DNA of 64,000 nt, from assembly GCA_050084515.1 (NCBI GenBank), contig CM114275.1, positions 20,522,001-20,586,000 on the forward strand, read 5' to 3'. A program made the translations under genes and the position numbers. Below, piece by piece: positions 1 through 10,843 of this stretch; the first letter of the stretch is position 1, and each line of letters starts with the position of its first letter. The notes under the pieces were generated by a model, which saw only the letters and a program-made list of their open reading frames with translations, was not told where the DNA came from and searched no databases. This DNA is from Blasia pusilla (taxonomy: Eukaryota > Marchantiophyta > Marchantiopsida > Blasiales).

Positions 1-5
1 TGCAC

Positions 6-581
6 ATGCCTTCAAGGCAAGTGGGACTAAATAGTTGGGGTTGTAAGGAATTGGATGACCTCTGTGCACATTTTGGGACGGACTTACCCTTCAAAGGTCA
101 CTTGCAACCTTCTTTACTAAGTGTAGGAGCTGTGAAACAAGAGTTTCAATCATTTAAGCTCATGGCCACCACGGAGTGGAAAGATCGGAACTTCAAGGAC
201 TTGTGGGCTATGGTAAGTTGGAGCCCGTCCTTGCAATATAAGTTCTCTAACTTGCTCATTTTAGCCAATATTGCTAGGGTACAGTGTGTTAGTATTGCTA
301 TTTGTGAGAGAACTTTCTTTGTGTAGAATGTGATCAAGACTAAAAGTAGGAATAGGTTAATGACAAAGCATTTGGATGCTGTTCTTAGGATTGCCTTGGA
401 GGGGAAAATAGATGATTATGAAGCTTTGTTGGTTGAATCTGTAGTTCTTTGGAAGAATTCAGCACACTTTAGGTATGTGTATGCTAATCCCAAGAGATAT
501 ATTCCTGAGATAGAAATTCCACCAGAAGTTCGCGTAAATTTAAATGCTTTAGACCCAAGCGAAGTTGTTGTGGATGTGTAA
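6..581 (+). pseudogene. hAT-family transposase, C-terminal fragment with one in-frame stop
   Basis: One reading frame runs through this region and is broken only by a TAG at 324-326. The residues around the stop follow the hAT C-terminal dimerisation pattern: a run ending ...SIAICERTFF, then NVIKTKSRNRLM, then a leucine-rich stretch containing LRIALEG. That is the classic S-x-CER-x-F ... K-x-R-x-RL ... L-x-ALEG arrangement known from hAT transposases and their domesticated zinc-finger relatives. The catalytic core lies outside the window to the left. The residue expected at the stop is glutamine in many relatives, so the TAG fits a CAG-to-TAG change (inference). After the TAA-type end at 581 the sequence becomes non-coding. 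I read it as a dead transposon tail rather than a host gene. Confidence 0.8.
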
Positions 582-633
582 GATGAGGGGGAAAAGCTTA
601 GTGGTAGGGATAAAGGGGTCCCTTTTCTAATAC

Positions 634-661
634 ATTGAAGCTTTTACTAAAAAGCTTCAAT
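634..661. repeat. perfect 12-bp inverted repeat (hairpin) just after the hAT fragment
   Basis: The arms 634-645 (ATTGAAGCTTTT) and 650-661 are exact reverse complements with a 4-base loop, ACTA. It lies 50 bases past the hAT stop codon. It could be a palindrome in a transposon end or a fold-back at an old insertion site. No gene is visible from 582 to 1416 apart from this hairpin and the tRNA-like stretch that follows. Confidence 0.75.
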
Positions 662-671
662 ATATTATAAT

Positions 672-722
672 CCTTGGCTCCCAGCTGGTGGGAGGCCTAG
701 CGAGGTTCAATTCCTGCCAAGG
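672..722 (+). other. tRNA-derived remnant (box A-like and box B sequences), possible SINE head
   Basis: CCTTGGC at 672-678 pairs perfectly with GCCAAGG at 716-722, like an acceptor stem. Inside are a 4-bp stem with a 7-base loop (TCCC...GGGA) and an AGG-TTCAATT-CCT arm containing the internal promoter box B, GGTTCAATTCC. TGGCTC..AGCTGGT resembles box A. The whole is only 51 bases, so it cannot be a normal tRNA; the middle appears deleted. A tRNA pseudogene or the head of a SINE fits best. Confidence 0.35.
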
Positions 723-1416
723 ATGATGCACTAAAAGTGCACTAAAAGAAAGTGTGAACTTTGAAGTGAATGTTTGCAATAAAATTGAGGTCCAAGACTC
801 GAGAAGTGGAGAAGAAATGAAAAGAGGCTTAAGTCCAAGAGTACGTGGAAAATTTTTTCCGCTTAGTTTTTCAAATACCGGATATCAACTGAACAACATT
901 TTGAGTAATCAGAAATGGACTGCCGAGAATATTAAAAGTTCGGAAAATTTCTGAACACTTTAAAAAAACCCCAGAAATTTCCCGGGAGTTTCAAATATTA
1001 CTTTTTGAAACCGATTAAAATTTTGTAATTACCGATTTATTCAACCTACTACCAGAAATTTACCCCCTCTCGTAAAAAAACTCCCCGGTACGAATTCTAC
1101 GACATGCGGTAGGGATGATTATTCAGGAAAACTATTGCAGATGAGTGGTACCATAAACTTACTCTTTTGAGGTCAATATATAATCCCTTCAGACGAAGTG
1201 ACAAAAAGTAACACTTTTCTAAGATAGGACTGGAACAGGTCAACGTTGGGCCCCAGTAGGCGTAGGTTACTAACCCTCGACCAACACCTCATGCACTGCT
1301 GTAGTAGCAGGCTCGCGGTTAGTCTAATGAGAAGCAGCCTGTACATGTCTGAGGGTGGTGGTGTCAGTCATTTAGCTTCTGCTGCCATTTTGCTGGCAGT
1401 GTGGATGTCCTCTTCG

Positions 1417-2718
1417 TCACAAAATTTCGGTCATTTTCATTTCTTCGAATAAGAACGATGCCTGCTGATCCAGTCTTGTCGTTACGATCAGCGAGGGAAC
1501 GCAGGGAATGGCTCTCCAGAGCGGCGTTCGGGCGATGAAGCGGCAAATGTAGCGAATTCTTTTCTGAGTGTGCTCCAGGACAGTGGGTCGTTCGCCGGTT
1601 CTTTTGAGAAACCAGTCCCACGAGCTCATCCTGGACTTCACCAGCAGGTCCTTATTGATATGACCTGACATGAGCTGCACCGCCCAGAATCTGATGCAAA
1701 TCACCATGGCAACTCCGATGATTGTGATGCTGAGGGGGTCTCTGGTGAGGCCGAGGTCCAGGTATGAGCATGTGATGGATGCGATGTAGAAGCTCAGTAG
1801 CGCTATTACCAGGGGCGTCAACCCGGACAAGAAAATGGCTCTCAAATGGCGACCTGTGCCAAAGATTGGAATCAATGCAGTCATCACCACCACCGCCAGA
1901 ACGGAGGAGAAGAATGCCAATGCGTTGCAGAAAATGAATATCGTTGCTGCTGTTATGTCGCTCTCCTCCTCTTCCGTGCTCCCTGGTGGGTCGATCATGG
2001 CGACGTATGTGACATTTGCAATGAGTGTGGCAACTATGGAGAGGAGAGTGATACCCTGAATATAGACCTCCCCGCCCTGGCCTGCACCGTTGCTATCCTG
2101 AACCTGTAAATCTGTCACCTCGCTGCTAAGCAGTAGTTTGTTGTTGGGGGTCTGCAGAAGCAATACCAGAGACAGCGTTTTGTCTGGCAAAGTGAAGGTG
2201 CTCGAGGGCGCCACGCTCCTCCATACAAACCTCCCGACGATAGTTCCACTGAATTTCACGTCGCAGTGATCGAATCGCACGGAACTACCGAGTTGGAACT
2301 TCTTGAGGTCTGCCAGCGATGGAAATGTGACCTCTCCGTCATTGCTCGAGATCCCATTTGAAGAGATCATCTCGTCTTCAAGCCTTTCAAAATGTCTATC
2401 CAACTCCTCGAAGGTTAGGGCGATCTCTGGCCATCCTCTGGCCTCGGGCATGCACACTTTGCGATTGCCTCCTCCGTCCGTGTTTAGCACCCGGTACATG
2501 AAGCATACATGGTCGGCAGACTTCTTGCTGTAGTAGTAGCTTACTCTCGGAGAGTTGGGCGGTGGACTGAGCGGAGGTGTCGAGATTTCGAGCTCGGTAG
2601 TTCCAAACAATGGTGTGGAGGCAAACAAACGCATCCGATTGAGGCAAGTGGTACTCTGAGACATGGAGGTCGAGCTTGCTATCCCGGTTGATCCAGCCAT
2701 GGTCAATTTTGAAAGCAT
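1417..2718 (-). CDS. PGG-domain multi-pass membrane protein lacking ankyrin repeats
   Basis: This is an intact single-exon ORF of 433 codons. Residues 1-60 are Ser/Thr/Pro-rich and 61-210 form a soluble region with no repeats I recognise. Residue 220 onward has four hydrophobic segments: about 220-241, 257-286, 294-316 and 329-350. The first two, joined by DPPGS at 243-247 and an acidic loop, match the PGG domain that in plants usually follows ankyrin repeats (as in the ACD6-like and ITN1-like proteins); here the second glycine is serine and no ankyrin repeat precedes it. A hydrophilic tail of about 80 residues follows. PGG proteins sit in cell membranes and some act in defence or salt signalling, but the function of this one cannot be inferred. 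The start at 2718 has an alternative at Met7. It is flanked only by spacer and transposon debris. Membrane topology is a fair prediction; the family call is good but not certain. Confidence 0.72.
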   Translation of the reverse strand: MLSKLTMAGSTGIASSTSMSQSTTCLNRMRLFASTPLFGTTELEISTPPLSPPPNSPRVSYYYSKKSADHVCFMYRVLNTDGGGNRKVCMPEARGWPEIALTFEELDRHFERLEDEMISSNGISSNDGEVTFPSLADLKKFQLGSSVRFDHCDVKFSGTIVGRFVWRSVAPSSTFTLPDKTLSLVLLLQTPNNKLLLSSEVTDLQVQDSNGAGQGGEVYIQGITLLSIVATLIANVTYVAMIDPPGSTEEEESDITAATIFIFCNALAFFSSVLAVVVMTALIPIFGTGRHLRAIFLSGLTPLVIALLSFYIASITCSYLDLGLTRDPLSITIIGVAMVICIRFWAVQLMSGHINKDLLVKSRMSSWDWFLKRTGERPTVLEHTQKRIRYICRFIARTPLWRAIPCVPSLIVTTRLDQQASFLFEEMKMTEIL

Positions 2719-4689
2719 TCAGCGTTATTGACATTCAAAGAAGTCACGCTGGTAGACGTTCGCTACTATAGCATGAAGAAATTTCAAGCGTTGGGTTTGA
2801 AAACGAGCAGTCAATGCTGTGGAGAAACTCCTGAGTTTTGGATAATTTGCCGAATCTAATGACAGCAGTTCCACAACAGAACTTTCCTACACCTAGAACT
2901 CTTACAAAGTCTACAGATTGCAAGGAACATCGACCCTGACCGCAAACAAGTACAGCAAGAATCATAAAGTTGACGCGAAAATCGACTGTGTTCGTTCGTA
3001 CTCCCTGAACGCCGCTCAATGCAGATTGCAGAGCACAGACCATCGATATAGATAGTCTCTAGGAGACAGCGCGGTTTCATTCACAGTGAAACTGATGGGA
3101 ACGTCAGTAGCTAAAGTGCTCTCATCACCGACCACGTGCTACCGTTTAGTTCTCTGCAATTCCATTTGAGTGACTCGCCTCCATCCGTGAAGGCCGCGCG
3201 GTGTAGGTCCATGGAGTGATCAATCTCAATTGCTCCGTACATCTCTCTATCTGTCTGTGGTCGGAGGTTAGCTTCACAAACCGTGCTCCAGTGGACCATG
3301 ATCATGAATTGCTACCCCGTGACTTGTGCTCTTCCTGAAGATTAGCGTTGCCTGTTTTCTAAATGTGAATATGATTCGAGGCGTGACATATGGAGAACCT
3401 CCACTGTTTCTCCCATGACACCAGAGTTTTTTTCGATCATTCACTCACGGGTTTTTGATGTGTGGTATGATGGACACAGGGACACTTCTTACCATGAGTT
3501 AGCACCGCGAGAGTATGCTCTCCAGTGACTGACGCTACTCCTGTTCCGAAAGTTTGCGTTGTGGTCTCTCTCAAATGATGCCGAGCACTGCGCTCAGAAA
3601 CCCGTCGCTGATGCTGCACAACTAGATCTGACCAGAATGCAATGCTGCCATGGATAAAAGACAAAAGGCGGCTTCAGTACCCGCTCGATCAACTGTCCTT
3701 CGATTTCGGGCTGGTATGCATCCCTCTCGTCATGGCGTCTAGAATCGGCACACCTATGGTGTTGAGATCATCCACTTCTGAACTACGCTGTCAAGGCCAT
3801 CGAATTACCTTGCACGCACACTGGCACTCTTCACTTCTCGCACTGCCCGTGATAATTACGATCATGAGATCAGGATGTTGTTCTGACACTTGATCCCTCA
3901 TAGCTCGTGCCTAATAAGACGCGCAATGATTGACAATTGCCACAACTTTTCATCTCTCCGGAGGGAGCGGTGCAAATTGCGTCGCCACTGCAGTCCACGC
4001 TCCATTCACAACTGCACGTTTCACCGAACCTGTAGTTTCCTGTAATCCGAGTCATCGTCCGAGATCAGTGAGTCCACTGGTTGTGGTCTGCAGATCGAGC
4101 ACGTTCATCCGAAGAATGGCATTCTGGAGAAATTCTCCCAAGAGAATAGGTATGCGGGGTATGTCCAGAGCGTTGTGTCCACCATTCGATTTCGGAAAGA
4201 TCGATCTTCGTTTGACGAGCGATCCATCTGAACACAGTCGCCGACAAAACTGCAACGGTAGGCTCAATTTGACATGGAATCCCACACCCGATCTTGAGTT
4301 TGCTGCTGCTGTATCCCTCGCATGTAAACGGCCACGGCACGGCGAGCTCTACCCGCTCTCGTGCACTGATCCCTTGACAGTTCTAACCCTTCAATTCAAT
4401 GCATTCAGTGATTGCAGTGACTTCCTACACTCGGAACTAGTGGGCAGCCACAAGGAAAATTTCTTTTTTTACTCCCTAAAGAGGAGAAACATGAAACATG
4501 AGGGGAAACATTTTTCTTGCTGCTCGATTTGCAAATCAGAAAGCACTCCTATCCTTTGAAGGACTCTCCTGAATTCAACTTTAGATAAGAAATATTAAAA
4601 AATACTTAATTTTTTTAATATTTAATTTAAAACTATTTTCAATTTTCAAAGTATGGAAACATAAGAGGTCATGATGATGAGGACAACTT
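2719..4689. other. spacer with no supported gene
   Basis: Several ORFs of 60-209 codons occur on both strands, the longest at 3930-4559 (+). None shows a recognisable domain, exon boundary or consistent composition. The first few hundred bases probably hold the promoter and 5' leader of the minus-strand PGG gene (inference). Near 4580-4650 the sequence turns strongly AT-rich, just before the reverse transcriptase fragment. Confidence 0.5.
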
Positions 4690-6710
4690 GCAAGCCTCAT
4701 TCCATTTGTTTGCTCCTTCTATGCTTATGATACGCTCATTATCTATTCTCATCATGCTACTTCCGGAGAATATAATATTCGACAATCGGCTTGTGGCACA
4801 CGTCAAGGTGATCCCATGGGTGGCCCACTCTTTGCCATTGCCCACTTTCGTGCCCTTCAAGCATCAACGCAAGCATTTTCATCTTGTCTTTTCCCTTCTA
4901 TTGCTGATGACATTCACATTATAGGTCCTCCTTCTGAAGTGGTTTCTGCTTATACTTATTTCGTGGAGCAACTCTCTTTCTTAAACATTAAAGTCTAACC
5001 TAGTAAATGTGGAGTATGGTCTCCTTCATGCCTTCCCTCAACATTCACCCCACCTACTCTTGATTTTCCCATCTACATTGAAGGGGTTAAGCTTCTTGGG
5101 GTCCCAATTGGCTTCATCGACTATGTCTCAAAGTTCTTGGATGAGGCCCTTTTGAAAGACGTGGAATGGCTTCATTTGTTACCTCATCTAAGGGATCCCC
5201 AAGTGGCTTATGGGATTCTCTCCCAATGTTTTCTACGACATCCTTCCTACCTTCTTCGCACTTGTCCTCCCACTTGAAGGTTCATACATCGGTTGGTCTC
5301 TTTTCACGCTTCTATCTTGGCAACTTTTGGTCAACTTCTTGGCCCGAATACCTTTGAGGGAGGGGATGGTGTCTTTGCTTCACGACAAGCCATCTTTCCT
5401 ATTTCTTTTGGAGGGATGGGAGTGTCCTCCATAGTCGCATCTGCTCCCGTAGCCTTTTTGGGGAGTTGGGTGTTGGTAGCACCGATTATGGCTTGAAGGT
5501 TTCTCCAAGGAGATACACATATCTTGATGGATCATATCGCCCATGTAGAGGAGGGGGACTTGTTATTTCAACAACAACTGAGATCTGCACGAGCTCTTCT
5601 TCCTCTTGCTACACAAGCAATTCTACCCCCTTTCAGTCAATTGATTACGCAAGGGCTTGATCGACTTCAAGAGCATATCTCCAAGAATCTGCATCAAATA
5701 AAATTTTCTAGCATTCTCTCCGAGGCATCCTCTGACGCTCATCGAGCTCGTCTACGTTCATGTGCGGGTACCGGAGCGGGGGCGTGGCTTACTGCAAATC
5801 CTCTTATTCTTCTATTTCTCGAAGTATATTGTCGACAACTTTGCGGTTACGTCTTGGACTTCCCCATCCTTCTCTGTTAGGTGTGCCAAATTCTGTATGC
5901 GGGGATCCCATTAATGCCAAGGGTATCCATATTCTCCAATGTGCACATGGTGGAGAACGAACGACCACACATGATGTCATTAGAGAGGCGGTAGCATCGG
6001 TGGCTCGTACTGCAAGATACACCATTGGGCAAGAGCAATTCCATGTCCTACCTTCACCCACACAAGCAACCTCTCGTCGGAGAGTGGATCTTGTTATGTC
6101 TCGAGGTGGATTCCGGACACTAGGTGATGTGGTGGTTGTTGATCCAACATGTTCTGACTTGGTGTGTCGAGCCGCACATACCAAAGGTTTGGCGGCCGAA
6201 GCTGCAACAAGAATGAAGGAGTTAAGTTATGATGTGAGACATGCGATTGATGGATTTATTCCTTTTGCAGTGGAAGTATTCGGTCATTTACATGTGTCTT
6301 TTGATACTTTCCTGAAAACATGTGCTCACCACTCCCTCGAGAATCATCACCTTGCCCCTCCCCATAGTCCTTCTCTGTCTCTGTAGTTACTACTTATTTT
6401 TGGCAATGCATCTCAGTGGCCTTACAACGTGCACAAGCCTTGGCATTGATACGTTGTGCGGAGGTGGTGGGGGGTCGCTCGCCTCGTCGTCCATTCACGT
6501 CTGACCAACCACTCGTGTTCTTGTCAGATTTGTTTCAGGCTATCAATCGTGTAGCTAGTTGAGTCGGTGTTTGCGTTGGCTTGTTGCCATTTTCTTTTTG
6601 CATTCTTTTATGCATTTTTTGACTCCTCTTTTGAGATGTTATTACCTTTCTTTGTCCTCTTTTGAGGTTTATTTTATAATAAATTGGATATAAAAAATAT
6701 ATAAAAAGAA
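4690..6710 (+). pseudogene. non-LTR (LINE-like) retrotransposon, 5'-truncated reverse transcriptase, copy 1
   Basis: Frame 1 reads RQGDPMGGPLF from 4801 (the RT motif R-QGDPLGP-like) and then ADDIHIIGP near 4903-4930, the catalytic 'ADD' box with two aspartates. A TAA at 4996-4998 interrupts V-(Q)-PSKCGVWS, most simply a CAA-to-TAA change. The thumb region (LLGVPIG, 5094-5114), a stretch of the form FPISFGGMGVSS (5398-5433) and a Cys/His-containing tail (CGDPINAKGIHILQC at 5900-5944) follow, with a frameshift near 5800 into frame 3. The tail ends at 6386, and the 3' untranslated region runs to an A-rich end near 6700. The 5' part of the element (endonuclease, N-terminal RT) is absent, as is usual for aborted target-primed insertion. 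It is dead: stops and frameshift. A second fragment of the same family lies at 30.1-31.3 kb. Confidence 0.8.
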
Positions 6711-9238
6711 GTACGCTTAATCACATTTTTAGTCCTCCCATGAATTATCTTTTATAATTAAAATTTGAGAAATTTAAATGTCTTTTTAAATCAAATTTGA
6801 ACTATCTTATTGGTTTAGAAGGTTAACAATCGTATTGTTTGAAGTTTGAACATACAAAGTTTCAATAGAGGTATTTGTAAACTAAAGGGGTATTTTCCAC
6901 TATTGTGAGTAGTCGCCAAGTTAATTTTTGAATGCAAGAATTGTTTGATTCTTGTTTAAAGTTTTCGATATAGTCGGCAATTTTGCCGAAGAAGTGGAGA
7001 CTTTGATGTGGTTGTACCACATCGAAGATTAGGATGTGGTCATGCCACATCCTAGTCTAATCCAATGTCCAAGGAGAACCAGGGTTACATGTTGAGCTAG
7101 TCGGGAGAGTTTGAGAATTGCCGATACAGTTTTCCAGTCATCGGCTAAAAACCGATGGAATACACAGGTTCTCCTTTGCATTTGTATCTCGTTAGGCGGC
7201 CAGAATCAAGAAAATTTCAGAATTTTCCTTTCTTGTCGATAGAGACCAGAAATGCACCAGTTCTCACCAAAAAACGACTCGGACCTTGGTCTAATCCTTG
7301 CACTTTGAGGTGGTGTAGAATTTATGAGTAGTAGGAAGGCAATGTGAGGTGGATTAGAATTTCTTACTTGCTGATTTTCCTTTCCTTTTTTAATTTTATA
7401 CTAAAGAGAGAGGATGGTTTTTAATTTGCCAAAAGCACTTTTTTGACTCATCTCCATTCGCCAAAAGGGTTTTTTTTTTAAATAAGAATTTTTTCATAGT
7501 TGATCGGGGAGTAAGATCATTACATTGAATTGAATTTTGCCACCTGTAGTGAAAAATGAAAAAAAATTCCACAAGTATTACAAAATGGAAAGGGAAATTA
7601 GCCTACAATGTACAAGTTTTTTCCATTTTACAATCTAAATAAATAAGAAAATCCAAAAAAGGAGGAGAAAGGATCCTACAAAATTTCCCTCTATTTTAGT
7701 CATGGATTTAAAAGTTAAAATCTGCTTATAATAACTATGGTAGCCATAGAAAAAATCCTTGCATGAAATTGAGCACTATTATTGTATCATTCAAATGGAC
7801 ATGACATTTGACGAATTTTTTTGACAAAATCTTAAGTGAAAGAATTTTTATAAAAATGTAAATACCATGGATGTGTCTATTTATATTTAAGAGGATAAAA
7901 TTACATAAAATCTCATTTTGATTTTATTTCATCATATTTTAAAATGTTATCAATAGGGCCCTTACTACTAGGCCATATTAATTGGTTCTCTCTTGTTGCT
8001 AGGTATATTTCTCTCCCTTTGCCACGTATTATTTTCTCCTGATAGGGCGGGAAGTCGATTTGCGAAGTGCAAAATGCATGTAACTTGTAACATCGGATAT
8101 GAATAGACATGTGAGCAATAATAAAAACATTTGGACTCACTCCAAATTGGTTGGATTTTTATTAGTAATTTTTCTCTTCTCCACTTCCGTCTTCCATGCC
8201 GTGCTCTTTCATGCCCATTTTCCCCAAAAAATCCATTTTCTTCTATTCTCCACGTCATGTTACCTTGTGTTAACGTCTCCCAGTGCGTCAGTATATCTTG
8301 GATTTCGGTTAAAAAAGGGATTATACTATTTCTTAATAATGAAAAATTGACCATGAAACGAAAATAAATGTATACTATTAGTAGGGAGGGAAAAAGTAAA
8401 AAATTCCTTTAGAAGTTGCACCCTTAGAGGTTCTCTACCTTCCACAAGAATGAAACTTAATATTGTACTTTGCCTTATATCCAGGCAAGGTTAGCTCAAA
8501 CTTTGGCTCGGAGTAGGTAAATACCCAAGTGAACATCGCAGGGATGAAATTGCTTGCGGTGATGAGTTGAAGGTGTGAAATTCAGGCTGCCGTAAACATA
8601 CGTAAGGGTGGTAATAAGTTGTTTACGGTAAATCTAGTGTGAAAAGGTGCGAAGGGTTTTCCAAGTAGAAGTCTATGTGATGCAACGGACCAGGGGGGGC
8701 AACTAGTAATCATTCTTAATCAATTATTATTAAGAATGCTTTCTTGATTTATAAACACTTCTTTGCAGGACATTCTTAACATATTACCGGACCAGGGGCA
8801 ACGAGTAATCATTCTTAATCAATTATTATTAAGAATGCTTTCTTGATTTATTAACACTTTTTGCATGACATTCTTAACATGTTATCGTATGTTTTTCTTA
8901 GTTTGACATATGACATTCTTAGCTTGACACATTCTTGGCTTATCGTCGTATATAAATCAATTTCTTTATATATTTCTCTATATAAACTCTTATTTGCTTG
9001 ACATGTGAGGCCGCAACCAAAAATCTTTAAAAAATAAATAAAAAATTTCGTGATCTGATTAACCCTTGGAGTTGCAAGCTGTTGAAGTGTTACCGGTGTC
9101 CAGAAAATGTACCAGAAAATGGCCAGGGAGGAGAAACGGAGTCCCGTATTCATGTGCGTAAGCACTTGTTCGCACGAACATGTGCGATCTTGGAGAGCGG
9201 ATTGTATAGTTCGCCTTGCTGACCTGCGCTTGTACTGA
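6711..9238. other. AT-rich spacer, no gene
   Basis: About 2.5 kb of low-GC DNA has only short ORFs without similarity to anything I recognise. It contains the local tandem duplication at 8686-8884 described separately. I see no RNA gene. Confidence 0.55.
8686..8884. repeat. about 100-bp tandem duplication, two diverged units
   Basis: The units 8686-8786 and 8787-8884 share the order GGACCAGGG...AGTAATCATTCTTAATC...TTAAGAATGCTTTCTTGATTTA...GACATTCTTAACAT. Each unit contains an inverted repeat, CATTCTTAA...TTAAGAATG, so single strands can fold. Differences are single-base changes and short indels, implying an old duplication. Confidence 0.8.
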
Positions 9239-9682
9239 TCATTCCATCGGGCTGCGTGCTGCTACAGTGACGGCAGTGCTCCACAGCAGAAGCCAACCTC
9301 CTGCCTTCGCGTTTAAGGTTGCGACGAGCCTGCAATCCGCATCCTGCAAAAATCCCACGTATCGGATCTCCACGGGGCCCATGCACCCCTGGCCAGGATT
9401 TACTCGGATTGTTAGAGAGGTTTCTGCTTTCGTGAGCGCGTCTTTGATGGTCGGATCGCAACGTCTCTGGTTGCCTCAATGCAGTACATGCTCGTTCAAA
9501 TTTCTCCACTCCCAATCTACGATCTCTTGGCATACGTGGGATTCGCTTCGAGATCCCTCTGGGCGTCGATCCAGGACCACAGCTTTATTCAGGGCGAGGC
9601 AGCTCAATCCCACGAGTGCGATAAAACCAAAAAACTTCTGAGTTCGATTTTCACATCCAAATTTGAAGCATTTTTCAAGCAT
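9239..9682 (-). pseudogene. unidentified ORF with one membrane segment and one in-frame TGA
   Basis: One frame is open from the ATG at 9682 to the TGA at 9239-9241 (148 codons) except for a TGA at 9476-9478 (codon 69). The N-terminal part has a hydrophobic segment, FFGFIALVGLSCLAL, at about residues 17-31, which could be a signal anchor. The second half has a calmer, protein-like composition ending WLLLWSTAVTVAARSPME. I do not recognise a family. The TGA would be CGA if one C had mutated. It could equally be two exons of a gene with an intron spanning the stop, because TTGAGGCAACCAG gives an AG acceptor just after it. It lies 1.6 kb downstream of the OEP37-like gene on the same strand. Confidence 0.3.
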
Positions 9683-10843
9683 CTTCCTGAATTCCCTCCA
9701 GGAGATTCTTCAACTAAATCGTCAGGTGGATACTAGAGCAAGATTCCACTTTAAGTATGATGTCCCAACAACATTTCAGACAAACAGGCTGGTTCGTAAT
9801 TTTTCTCAAGAACAAATTTCCAATTGGCTTTCAGAACATAAATTTGAAAATTTTCCAGCTTGGACGTTACCAACCCTACTCCAATAACAAATTGACACGT
9901 ACAAATTCGAAAGTTCTCCCAAAACTGACGTACATTATAACATAGATGTGGGCAACCTTAACGTGTTCTTCATTGTATTACCTAGATACTTCTTCTGAAA
10001 TTTGTCCCCATCTCGTGAGATGTAAATGCCACTTACCGTTGTATACCGTTTCTTCACTGTCATTAGTCAGGAGAAATGGTTGCGTCAAAATGACAAGTCT
10101 CAGGTCGCCAAACCCGGAAACAGAAGTGAGCAAACTTCTGGTGTGCACAAATTCCTCATTTTTTTCAGAGATTTTCACAAAAATGAAGGCAAGGTATCCT
10201 CAGCCCCATCGCAGGAGACTGATATTGTAGAGCAAAGAAGGAGAAAAAAACTCACTAAAATTACTAAACTCTTCAAATCTGTCAAAAAAAGCCCAAGACT
10301 GGTTCACTGACCCATGCCACACGTTGACAAGTTCCTTGATGGAGGGGCTAAGCTGCATATCTTTATTGTTTAAATTTATGTTAATAGCGGCAAAAATGGC
10401 AGCAAGTTCATGTGATTTCCTTATGGAAAGATAAAGAGCGCATGGGTCAATCCATGATTTAAACTCACTAGACTAGAAAATTGATTTCTCTCCTAAGTGT
10501 GGGCAAACCCTTCCAACTCCCTAGTTTACCACGACCATGTCTCAAATATTTTCATTAACCTATGATATGCGAAGGTAAGCTTCCACAGACATCCAAAGAT
10601 GGACACTTGTTTCCAAAGTTACAGTCTGCCATATGAGACCAGCAGTGACTCTCTAGAGTGAGACTCTTCTCAGCTGGGAGACAAAAGAAGAATCACAAGA
10701 GAATCTGACAAAGAATTGGGAATTCTGCCCGACAGATTGTCAGCAAATGGTGGCAGAGGGATGCATCTTCTAAACATTGCAGCATATCACAGGATGAATG
10801 CATACTGCACACATTCCAACTTCAGTTGATTGAAATGCCATAG
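9683..10843. other. spacer and probable 3' flank of the OEP37-like gene
   Basis: There is no supported coding region. Short ORFs of up to 94 codons overlap on both strands without domain signals. The part nearest 10843 should contain the 3' untranslated region of the minus-strand gene. Confidence 0.45.

Noticed and set aside
3930-4559. 209-codon plus-strand ORF as a gene
   Set aside because: No domain, opposite-strand ORFs overlap equally well, and composition looks random. Likely chance.
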